Below are positions 1-8,477 of a stretch of 20,148 nt of DNA, one piece after another. The position numbers were made by a program, and so were the translations under genes. Below the pieces are notes generated by a model. It was not told where the DNA came from. It made no database searches and saw nothing but the letters and a program-made list of their open reading frames with translations. Source of the stretch: Dissophora ornata (lineage: Eukaryota > Mortierellomycota > Mortierellomycetes > Mortierellales > Mortierellaceae); NCBI GenBank assembly GCA_025201705.1, contig MU617121.1, positions 2,525 to 22,672 of the forward strand, written 5' to 3'. The first letter of the stretch is position 1; every line of letters begins with the position of its first letter.

Positions 1-168
1 GTGTCCATGACTCCAACAGGCACTGTGTCCATGACTCCAACAGGCACTGTGTCCATGACTCCAACAGGCACTGTGTCCATGACTCCAACAGGCAATGTGT
101 CCTTTACTCCAACAGGCACTGTGTCTGTGACTCCAACAGGCAATGTGTCCGTTACTTTAACAGGTACT
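1..168 (+). repeat. 24-bp in-frame tandem repeat, seven units visible
   Basis: Units begin at 1, 25, 49, 73, 97, 121 and 145 and encode VS-x-x-TPTG-x octapeptides. Units 1-3 are identical, unit 4 differs at one base, and units 5-7 diverge progressively toward the 3' side. The array is cut by the window edge, so its true copy number is unknown. Each unit supplies several Ser/Thr for O-mannosylation. Confidence 0.97.
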
Positions 169-1326
169 GCATCCGTTACTTCAGTAACCGTGTCCGCTAT
201 CCCAGGAAACGTATCCACCACTCCAGTGGCCGTGCCCACTAGCTCAGGAACCACAGTAACATCTCTTCCTTCACCCACCGGCACGCTCACAATGCCAGGG
301 TCAACAAATGGGACAATGACGGTTACGGGGACCGGAACGACACCTAAAATCGTACCCACAACAACAAGCCCTACGCCCACGACGACGACCACGACGACCA
401 CGACGACCACGACGACCACGACCACGACGACCACGACTACTACGACCACGACTACTACGACTTCAGATCCTACACCTACCACCACCACAACAGCACATAC
501 TCACCACACGCATACAAAGACTACGACACTTTGGTTGCCCAGCTCCATCGTGCCAGTTGGGCCACCCAAGACGACTCAAACTGCCTCCCCAGGAACTTCA
601 CTCCCCGCTGTGGTGATCCCCAACCTGAAGCCCATCATTCCCGCCAACTCGCTCAACGTCCACCTACGATTGGAGAATGTTTCTTACTCCCAAGTGATCG
701 ACAACGGTATTCTGGCCGCACAGTTGGTCTCGTTTATTCCTTCACAACTTGGAATATTGCTCAAGGTCGAGAGTAACTCGATCCTGGTGCTAGCGATCCG
801 CGATGCATCCAGCACAAACGGCGGATCCCGAAGAGCTCGGAAGCGTGCGTTGGTGACGACTAACAACGGGAATGATGCTATTCTCGTTACGATCTCTATC
901 CCCACCGCAACATACTGGACATTGAGCGGCATGGTCCAAGACCAGAACAGTGCTCTCTACACGCCCAGCGGGAACAGCTTTGGTCAGTTTGTGGACCCGA
1001 CCTTCCCGCTGAGTAACAGTCCGCCCGCGACGAGCGGCAGTAGTAATGGCTCAACAACAAATCCGTTGACTGGTGACGCATTCGGCACCGGTGATCCAAA
1101 TTTGGTGACGGCTGGCACCAGTACGGGTGCGCCTTCGAATAGCGCTCTCATCGGATCACTTGTTGGAGTGGCAGCGGCGGCGTACATTGGCATCACGCTG
1201 CTGGTTGTCCGGAGGTACCGAAGCAGGAGGCAAAAAGAGCAAGATGAACGTGACGCCTTGCAACGGAGTATCTCGGCACCGATTGGTGTTCAGGGTAGTG
1301 TCCACGGCTGGGGATGGCACGGCTAA
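1..1326 (+). CDS. Signalling-mucin-like type I membrane protein (5'-truncated)
   Basis: Open from base 1 to the TAA at 1324-1326; the start codon and signal peptide lie left of the window, and the first GTG is only a repeat codon. The visible 441 residues are: seven 8-residue repeats of the type VSMTPTGT (1-56), a Ser/Thr-rich stalk, a run of 28 Thr (127-154), a His/Thr patch (AHTHHTHT, 165-172), a more ordered region (about 215-335) with beta-strand-like hydrophobic stretches, a basic cluster RRARKR (277-282), one membrane segment (about 381-403, ending in LLVV), and a short tail starting RRYRSRRQKEQDE. A long O-glycosylated stalk, folded membrane-proximal domain, single TM and short basic tail is the plan of fungal signalling mucins (Msb2/Hkr1 type) that report cell-wall or osmotic stress. 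The family match is by architecture only; the membrane-proximal domain could be SEA-like. Another wall-sensor or adhesin is possible. It converges on the gene at 1657-2454. Confidence 0.85.
   Translation: MSMTPTGTVSMTPTGTVSMTPTGTVSMTPTGNVSFTPTGTVSVTPTGNVSVTLTGTASVTSVTVSAIPGNVSTTPVAVPTSSGTTVTSLPSPTGTLTMPGSTNGTMTVTGTGTTPKIVPTTTSPTPTTTTTTTTTTTTTTTTTTTTTTTTTTTTSDPTPTTTTTAHTHHTHTKTTTLWLPSSIVPVGPPKTTQTASPGTSLPAVVIPNLKPIIPANSLNVHLRLENVSYSQVIDNGILAAQLVSFIPSQLGILLKVESNSILVLAIRDASSTNGGSRRARKRALVTTNNGNDAILVTISIPTATYWTLSGMVQDQNSALYTPSGNSFGQFVDPTFPLSNSPPATSGSSNGSTTNPLTGDAFGTGDPNLVTAGTSTGAPSNSALIGSLVGVAAAAYIGITLLVVRRYRSRRQKEQDERDALQRSISAPIGVQGSVHGWGWHG
379..462 (+). repeat. Thr-codon tract (28 consecutive ACN codons)
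   Basis: A near-perfect array of ACG/ACC/ACT codons, mostly in the 9-base pattern ACGACGACC, encoding 28 Thr in a row in the mucin stalk. The repeat is in frame, so slippage by whole units would change stalk length without breaking the gene. Confidence 0.95.
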
Positions 1327-1656
1327 AATCGAACCTATGTAATTTATCATGTTCCAATGTACAACCCCCTCATAAAAAAAATGAAATCTTCGCATAGCAT
1401 GTATGCTACAGCGAGTCATTTGTAACGACATCCTATTCAGCTTATGATTATATATGCTTGAACTACTAGACTTTCCAATCCTTTCATCGACTAGAAAATT
1501 AAAAAAAAAAAAAAAAACACTTTCTCCGGCTACTTTCTTTTCAAAAAAATATACATATGTATTTGTTATTGTTACATTGGAGGGAGTGGAGTGGCACAGC
1601 TACTAAATTTTGTTGTCAAAACCTGGAAGAGGTATCATCCCATCTCTCTATTTACT
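1327..1656. other. Shared 3' region of two convergent genes
   Basis: Lies between the stop codon of the mucin gene (plus) and that of the PY-motif membrane gene (minus, stop at 1657-1659). AT-rich, with an A-run near 1372-1381 and a longer A-run at about 1499-1517. No coding region or RNA gene is supported. It must hold both polyadenylation regions, but no clear AATAAA is seen. Confidence 0.6.
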
Positions 1657-2454
1657 CTATACATGTGTCATCTGGATCTGTGGGAATGGGTTTGTGTGCC
1701 GTGTTAAGGAAATATACTGAGTTCGAGAGTTCGAAGCTGCTCCATTTTGTTCTTCCATCGCCGCCGTAGAGTCCGATACGATGCTTGTGGAAGAGGGACT
1801 ACGGTGGACATTGGGAGGGCCTAGCAAGTCTTCGTATGCTGGCGGATCTGCGGAGGAACGGGGTGTGCGAGTCAGAGCGCGAGCTGGAGGCTGGACGGAG
1901 CGGACTGTGGTGATAGGGACGAGGGTTTCTGAGGAAGGGAAGTGTCCTGAATCTCCGTCATAGACTTGTATATCGAGGACGTGATTAAAGTAACCCGGTG
2001 GGACTGAAAGACAGAAAAGAGGAAGGGAGAATTCATGTTAGAAAGTGATATTCACGAGACGACCGTTCAAATCCCGTAAGGAAGAAGCGCTTTTGTCCTT
2101 ACCCTCGCAATCCTGCTCTTTTGAGAGGCGCTTCTTCTCGCGCCTCTTGGTGAGAATGACCTTGCTGAAATAGACAATGGCGATCACCAAGGCGATGATA
2201 AGGATCACATAAATGTATCCACCTGAGGTTTGAAAGTCATCGGCGCTGCTCGCATATCCATCGTCGCTGTTGCCCATTGTTGTCGTGCCCGTTGGATATG
2301 ACGTGATAATTGAGGGTGCTATCAGGGTGGCTGTGGTTGAGGTATTGTCTTGACGACTGAAAGTCGCTGGTGAGGGTGCGATCATGAGCACGGTTGTTGG
2401 GACGACTACTGTGGGCATGGCTGTTGGAACGGTTACTAAGGGCACTATAGACAT
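1657..2454 (-). CDS. Single-pass membrane protein with two cytosolic PPxY motifs
   Basis: Exons (minus): 2454-2103 and 2003-1657. The intron 2102-2004 has donor GTAAGG and acceptor TTTCAG, phase 1. The unspliced frame runs into a stop at 2038; splicing opens a further 114 codons and gives 232 residues. Order: short Val/Thr/Pro-rich outer part (1-77), membrane segment (about 78-100), basic stop-transfer KRREKKR (103-109), then a tail with PPGY (119-122) and PPAYEDLL (171-178) and many Ser/Thr. PPxY is the ligand of WW domains in Nedd4/Rsp5-family ubiquitin ligases; a TM protein with a PY tail is typical of Rsp5 adaptors or substrates in endosomal sorting. That role is inference. The start is the first ATG downstream of a TATA box at 2717-2725. 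There is no classical signal peptide, so the TM probably acts as signal anchor. I cannot name a family. Confidence 0.78.
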
Positions 2455-2716
2455 CTTTGGCTGCGGGTTTGGTGGTGCTGGTGGGAGTGTTAGAGAGAAG
2501 AGCCAATATGACAGTGGATGGGATGGGTAGTGTCTGGTGAAAGCTTTGTTAAGACTGAGGTATTGTATGCTGATATGAGTGGGGGGGAATGTATGAAGGC
2601 GTGAAGAGTTGTCGTGAGATGCAATGGATCGTTAAGTATGGTGGTATGGTACAATGTGGCCAGGACTTTTGGCGGATGGATCAAGAAGTTGATGGGAAGA
2701 GGATCCAAGGCCACTA

Positions 2717-2725
2717 TTTTATATA
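2717..2725 (-). promoter_or_regulatory. TATA box of the PY-motif membrane gene
   Basis: The minus strand reads TATATAAAA, about 265 bases upstream of the ATG at 2454. No ATG occurs on this strand between the TATA box and that ATG, which supports both the promoter and the start choice. Confidence 0.65.
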
Positions 2726-3537
2726 TGCTTGGCTGAGCCATGCTCTGACTGACGTCTCCGCCCCCCTCTGCTCTCAACAGAGTGTGCCGTTCTGCTCCCC
2801 TGCTGTCTTCTCCTATCCCATGGCTCCGTGGACGCTTTCCCCGTCCCCTGCTCACCGTCAGGCACAGGGACTTCAGGCCCAAAATAATTTTTTTGCGACT
2901 CCGTGTTTCGTTTGATCCCATGTTCCCTTCACACGCACTAACTCGCCGCCCCTTATGTCCGTTTAATTGCCACACTCGGCGAAATGATTATTTTTGTGTC
3001 ACCCGCCCACAGCGCAAGGAACAATCAAGGGCAGGAGCGCATTGTCTGTTTGACAATGTCTGTCAGCCTGCATGCCGCTGTTTCCATGTTCCGCTCCGCC
3101 CTTGCATACACGCCTCCTGCTGGACGAGCACTGCATTTCTCGCACCGCACTTTGGTTGTTCCCTACAGCCATGCGCTTAGTAAACGATGCACCGAAACGT
3201 GGATATGTAGCTGTGTCACTCCTTTTCCTCCTCTTGATTGGTTCTCGTGGATGGGATCCCTGGTCCATCATGTGGGGGTAGCATAGGAAAATAAAGGGAC
3301 AAGGCCGTGCATCTCCCCTTTCTTCGGATCCAACGTCCCCACGTTGACATGATCTTGCCACTAATTCTGTGCTCGAATCTATTTTTGATATATTTACAGA
3401 CCACGCGACACTTCTGCAGGAGCTCCAGTCTGGATAAGCTGACTCCATCATTATGCTACTGCGTTCGGCCATATAGGCCTACCGCATTTACTGGATGGTG
3501 GTAGCACCACTTTATCGTATATTAAACCCTCGTTTTA
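2726..3537. other. Intergenic region, no supported gene
   Basis: Between the promoter of the PY-motif gene and the 3' end of the biotin ligase gene (both minus). Several overlapping open frames of 60-160 codons exist on both strands, but they resemble no protein, overlap each other and lack splice support. Contains upstream promoter sequence for the left gene and the 3' untranslated region of the right gene. A small inverted repeat (GTGGT-GCT-ACCAC on the minus strand, about 3501-3514) lies just past the biotin ligase stop codon. Confidence 0.5.
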
Positions 3538-5726
3538 TTATGCCTTTAATGAAATCAGCCCCTTCAGCATGTCGAAGCTGTTTCCGTCGGGCTGCAGCCG
3601 ATATTCCTCGCCTACAATATCCCGTCCTTGATCATCCACGGCCACTGTCCTCAGCAGGCCATAGTCCGACGTGACGCCCTTGATGCGCACTCTCTTATGA
3701 GGCGTCATCGTCGTCAGCGTCACCAACGCATCCGAATGCAACCATCGCTTGTAATACATATCCTCAAACTGTGCAAACCCACGACCATTGCCTCCTAGAA
3801 ACTGCTTATGGAACTCTTCAAACTTGAACAAAATCTGCGCCAAGAGCGTCTCCTGAGAGAACAGGGGTAAGTTCTTGCCCGTGATCTTGTTGTGGTATCG
3901 GATCAAGTGGTTGATTGATGTCGTCGGGTTTGGATTCGTTGTGTTCACCCCACAGCCTATTTCACAGTAAAAGCAGCGTCAGTAATCCTGCGCAATGCAT
4001 CCTGGGGGTATGGCTCTTAGAATGGCAATTCCACTATCTACCTACCAGCGACAAGCAAAAATTCAGATCCATTGACGTTGGAGTTCACAAGGACACCTCC
4101 GATCTTGATCATCTTGGGGCCTTGATATTCCCTGCTGGATCCTGTTGTCGCAGCATAGGCCTGCGACGGATGTTCAAGTGGCGCCTCAGCGTAGATATCA
4201 TTAGGCCACTTTAACCTCAGAGGTAATTCCTCGTATCCAGGCAGAGAGCACACGCTCTCGACTACAGCCAATGCGACCAAGTACTGCACGAAAACGGCGG
4301 ATGCATGAAATGCCTGCACTGGATGTCTTAGAACCATAGAAAATTGTAAACAGCCTGGAGGAGAAATCCAAGAGTTTCGGCCGCGTCCACGCCCAGAGAC
4401 CTGGATCGTGGCATTGCAAACAAAGCCGTCAGGGAGTTGTTGACAAAATCCAAAGTTCTTATCGAGCATGGTCTGCGTCGAGGTGACGACTTGGCCATAC
4501 ATTAGACTGTTGCCGAACTTGAAGTCGCTGCTGAATGGGTTCTGTTGGGCTTGAGATTGCTGCCTGGTTTGTTGGAGGTGTCGGAAAAAGAGGCCCATGT
4601 CAAATTCGGGTGTCAGGTTTGTGGATGGAGGCTCGGTTGGGCAGAGAACGATGTTCTTCGTGATCTTTTCCTCGCCTTCGCCCTCTTCCGTCTCAGTGAC
4701 GGTCGGGGTGTGGACTGGGATCGGGAACTCGGGCGACGGCACCAATTGAAATGTATCATTAGCTTCCTTGATCTGGCTGTCGGCATCTGCAAGTCTAGCG
4801 AGGGTCCTCGCGAGTTCTGTGGTGTAGGAAGGCTGAATCGAAGCAAGATAGAGGGGTGTGATGGCTGGTACGCCTTGGATCGCCCCTGGAGGCAAAACGG
4901 CTCCTGCACCTGCATGTTCCAGCTGCATGACCTTCAGTCCCATCTTTGCCAGGACGCTCCTCAAAAATACCCGTCGCTCGCCTTCCTTTGCTAATAAATG
5001 GGTTACGACGTTGGGCTGTGGTCCATATTCTGGGTTTCTAGGATCCAGATGCGTGGCATCGTATTCTGGATGCACTCCAGTGAGTACTGCCAGTCCTTGT
5101 CCGACCTGGCATGCGACCATGGCGGCTTTGTTTGCTGGTGCGTTAGCGTCGATCTGTCCAGGCTCGTTTTTGTACCAAGCCAATATCTGTGTTCCTGGAT
5201 ACTTGTCAGCGTCCACAAAATAGCCGCCTCCATTGAAGTAGACCTTGGTTTCACTGAATCCAAGCTGATCCGGAGCAAATTGGTCAACGTTAAGTTGGAT
5301 TCCTACAGCATTTGCGCCGCTCTCTGATTGATAAACGAATCCTGGGTACACTGCACCCCGGCACTCTCCCTGAAAGAATTTCAGATCCCTTGATCCCTGC
5401 ACCTCGAGAGGCGTGCCTTTCTCAAAGGTTATCCGATCAGCTCCGTAGTAGGCTCCAGCACAGATCCCAAAGAACCTCCCTCCAGAACTGACGTAGTTCA
5501 TAATCTTGTCGTTGGCTCGCCCACTGAGGTCCCGGACATAGGGCAAATCCCGGCCCCCTGGTACCACGAGGAGAGACGTCGATTCTTCCCATGGCTCATC
5601 GCACAAGCCTTTGTCGTCGATTTTCATCACATCGTAGTGTTGTCCGACCAAGGACCGGAGGCTGTTGACAGTGTGAGTGAGCGAGGTCCGTGAGGTGCCA
5701 TCGCCAGAGTAGACAAGGATATTCAT
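3538..5726 (-). CDS. BPL1: Biotin--protein ligase (holocarboxylase synthetase)
   Basis: Exons (minus): 5726-4046 and 3956-3538. The intron 4045-3957 has donor GTAGGT and acceptor AATAG, phase 1, with an ACTGAC branch-like site. Predicted product 699 residues. It activates biotin with ATP to biotinyl-AMP and transfers it to lysines of carboxylases such as acetyl-CoA and pyruvate carboxylase. N-terminal BPL_N region (1-270) is a class I glutamine-amidotransferase-like fold with VVPGGRD (54-60) and GICAGAYYG (87-95, Cys89 at the nucleophile position). After a linker comes the catalytic domain: TSTQ (415-418), the biotinyl-AMP loop GRGRGRNSW (445-453), KWPNDIY (506-512), KIGGVLVNS (541-549), and AGCGVN across the splice junction (560-565). 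A C-terminal SH3-like part ends at 699. Domain order and length match fungal Bpl1. The start MNILVYSGDG is chosen because the BPL_N strand begins there; the frame stays open upstream with another ATG at 5921. Confidence 0.96.
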
Positions 5727-6313
5727 GGGGCTGAAGGGGATGTGAGTCGTAAAGTCAAAGGTGCGGCGTCCAGGAACCTGACGATGGGTTTGTGAATGTG
5801 ATGAGGAATGGAGTCGGTTGAGCGAAGGGAGGGATGGGCTACGGAATGGACTCAGGGATGAGCGAGAGAGATGGGGCAGCAGGAAGGAGAAGAGAATCTT
5901 GGGGTGTGTTCCCGGTCTCATGTAGACAATGGGGTTGGAGTGACATTCCCAACAAGATGAATCCCTGATCTCCCACGGGGTGCTACGCCACACCCATGCC
6001 CCCTGGTGTGGCTGAGTTGCAGCCCTGCTCACACCCGCACAGACGTGACTAGCGCACGCGCTAGGCGCACATCGCTTCCGAGGACCCACCGTTGTTCCTC
6101 TTTTTACACACAACAAATTCTATGGGTCATTCATTCTGCACAGTCCGTCAGCTTGTTGCGACGCAATAATGGAGTGAAAGGATGACCCCCATATCCGCAA
6201 CACGGATCTCACGGTTGCTATCTCCCAGGAACGAAATAATTTCATAATATTTAATCGGACTATGTCGAAAAACAAATAGCACTAGAAAAAAACGGATCGA
6301 GTCGAGTTACGTC
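5727..6313 (-). promoter_or_regulatory. Leader and promoter region of the biotin ligase gene
   Basis: The only non-coding space between the transporter stop codon and the biotin ligase start, so it holds the ligase promoter and the transporter 3' region. From 5727 to 5918 the minus strand is pyrimidine-rich and has no ATG, as expected of a fungal leader. An in-frame ATG sits at 5921 and out-of-frame ATGs occur further up (for example 5946). No convincing TATA box is seen. Confidence 0.55.
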
Positions 6314-7968
6314 CTAGATCGCGTCGGCTCTCTTGGTATAACGGTTATAAAACATCAAGAAGAACAGGAGCAGGCCAGCGCCGAAGTACATGGCAGCGTT
6401 GTATCCAATCATCGTCTTGTAGTCTTCAGCATTACCAATGATCTTGCCCGCAATAGGGAGCGTAAACAGGTTTCCAGGTGTGTTGGTCAAGAAAATGACA
6501 GTCAGGCCAGATCCCAGGTGTGTCAGACCAACAATGTTGGCCGTGATAGACGCGACCAACGTGAAGAACGCCCCCGAGAAGAAGCCGTACATCACTGAGA
6601 ATCCAACCAAGGCGCCATAAGAATGGGCAGACATCCAGATGAAGCAGGAAGCACCAGCGGCCACGAACGAAAAGGCAGCGACGCGGATGGCCCCGAGACG
6701 GTCGCCAGCAAAGCCAATTACGATGCGTCCGACGGCGTTAGCAGCCGACATGATTGAGAGTAATTGGCCACCTTGCACGTTAGGGTCAAGTCCCACAATA
6801 TCCTTGGCGTACGAGGGCACGTAGGTAAAAGGTATAATATAGGCGAAGCCAAATAAGGCAGCGCTGGCGAACCAGAGCATGAAGCCGGGATCTTTGAGAA
6901 TCTCCAGGTTGATGGTCTCCTTGCGGGCGCTGATTGGCGGGCCTGCCAACTGGCGAGGACCACGCATGACAATGGAAGCAAAGGCGGTACAAACAAAGTG
7001 AAAGATGGCGTAGATTCTCAAGGTCCAGTAGATACCGACAGCGTTGATCAACGCAGGAATAATGAATCCAAAGGCTAGACCGCCAATGCCTGCACCGCAG
7101 AAGCAGATCCCCATGGCCAATCCGCGGTGCTTGCTGTACCACAGTGGAGGGATGGCAGTCGCTGCGAGGTTAAGGAATGAAACTCCGATTCCGAACATCA
7201 CGCCTTGAGTCAGGTAAAGGTGCCATAGTTGAGTACCCCAAGAGGCGAGCAAGAGTCCGAGCGAACCGATGATGGTTCCAGCCCAGAGGGTGACCGTATG
7301 GCCGAATCGGTTCATGATCGGACCGGAAATAATGGTAAAGCCAAACTGGAAGCCAACAGCTAGGGAGCCGACAAATGAGATGCTAGACTGGGACTCACCC
7401 ATGGCACCATAAATATCGTTGTATTGGGACTGGAAAATACCGTAGATGGACACATATCCGATGGCAGCCATGATGATCTGTGCACACAATGACAGTACGT
7501 GTCATAAGCGTTAGATGACGAAGATTTCGTTAAAAAAAAATAACCCCGGGGTAAGGAAGTTTCCGAGGATGTATGTTCGAGAATAGTGTGACCAGGCAGA
7601 CATGGGGAAAGAGTATGATGGTGGGAGGAAGAAATCATCGCTTTCATAACAAAAAAGAGGGGCCTTACCAAGAAACTACCAAAAACAACAAGGTAGCCGC
7701 GGAAGCCGGATTCCATGAGGACACCTTCGTCAAAAGTAGCATTAACCGAGGCAGGGCGACTATGATGACCATGATCGTGATGCGCGGCATCATGGCGTTC
7801 GTTCTTGGCAAGGACGACGCCATTGCCTTGGATAGCAGACTCGTAAGACGACCGTCTAGAGGAAGTAGGGCGCTTTTGGTGGTGGGCAGTCTTGTCTTGC
7901 ATGGAGCTGAGGCTACTGTCTGTCGTGTTGCTCTCGTGAGCAGTGCGGAAAGGGTTGAATTTTGACAT
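6314..7968 (-). CDS. MFS transporter, monocarboxylate-porter type
   Basis: Exons (minus): 7968-7669 (100 codons) and 7477-6314 (387 codons plus stop). The intron 7668-7478 has donor GTAAGG and acceptor GCACAG, phase 0. Product 487 residues. Residues 1-85 form a polar, Ser- and His-rich cytosolic N-terminus (HDAAHHDHGHH near 59-69). The first membrane segment begins at GYLVVFGSFL and continues into exon 2, IIMAAIGYVSIYGIFQ. About twelve hydrophobic segments follow, with a break after roughly the sixth (ending MRGPRQLAGPP) as the central loop. WYSKHRGLAMGI (about 213-224) matches the TM4-TM5 region of monocarboxylate-porter proteins (fungal Mch family), which import or export carboxylates or related solutes. 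The substrate cannot be read from the sequence; yeast Mch5 carries riboflavin, so a non-monocarboxylate substrate is possible. Length and topology are normal. The start is the first ATG downstream of the TATA box at 8435-8443. Confidence 0.93.
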
Positions 7969-8434
7969 GACCGGTTTTTCTTATGTATTGCGAGGGGTAA
8001 AAGGTATATTTGTAGAGAAAGGTGGAGGCGTGTTTTTTTTGGTGATGAGTAGCCGAAGTCCTTGACAACAAGTCGATACAGAGTAATGCCTTGAGGGTTG
8101 ACCGCGAATCAAATATATCTGAGCAGCGTTAATGGAACGTGTGTGCAACAAAGTCTGTGGTTAAACAGGTGTTTAATTCGGTGGTGTTGAAATTGTCCGT
8201 GCCGCGGTTTGTTGGCGGCAAAGCTGTACCGACTGATCACAGTCTCTTTTGAGAGGGTGATCAATATGCGAGGTGGGATGGGGCTAGATCGACAAGGTGA
8301 AGGATGACTGACTGTATTGTGGATGGTCAGAAATATCAAAAGGTGATAGCTGTCGGAGAAAGATACCCACAGGGTGGAAGGTGCGCGGAGAAAGAGAAGT
8401 GGAGCAGAAATGGGAATGATTGTGTGGATCGACC
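7969..8434 (-). promoter_or_regulatory. Long ATG-free leader of the transporter gene
   Basis: Between the TATA box and the transporter ATG the minus strand contains no ATG in any frame, while the plus strand has about ten. This fits a long leader scanned by ribosomes. A leader intron is possible but not proven. Confidence 0.6.
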
Positions 8435-8443
8435 CCTTTTATA
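8435..8443 (-). promoter_or_regulatory. TATA box of the transporter gene
   Basis: The minus strand reads TATAAAAGG, a consensus TATA box, about 465 bases upstream of the ATG. The ATG-free leader begins next to it. Confidence 0.8.
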
Positions 8444-8454
8444 GCAGTTTTAGG

Positions 8455-8477
8455 GCATCTAGATGCCTAGTCTAGGC
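8455..8477. promoter_or_regulatory. Overlapping palindromes just upstream of the TATA box
   Basis: A perfect 12-base palindrome GCATCTAGATGC (8455-8466) overlaps an inverted repeat GCCTA-GTC-TAGGC (8465-8477). The pair starts 11 bases upstream of the transporter TATA box. Symmetry and position suggest a site for a dimeric transcription factor; no known factor is recognised. Confidence 0.4.

Noticed and set aside
1499..1517. A-run as the trace of a retrotransposed copy
   Set aside because: No target-site duplication or element body is visible; such runs are common in these intergenic spacers (for example T-runs near 8031 and 12607).
2490..2975. 161-codon minus-strand frame
   Set aside because: It spans the TATA box and leader of the PY-motif gene, has no domain, and begins upstream of the predicted promoter.
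2999..3472. 157-codon minus-strand frame and overlapping plus-strand frames
   Set aside because: Mutually overlapping, of random composition, and without splice or promoter support.
5727..6116. Biotin ligase starting at the ATG at 6116 (130 extra residues)
   Set aside because: The extension has no domain character, several out-of-frame ATGs lie in the same stretch, and the BPL_N strand begins at 5726.
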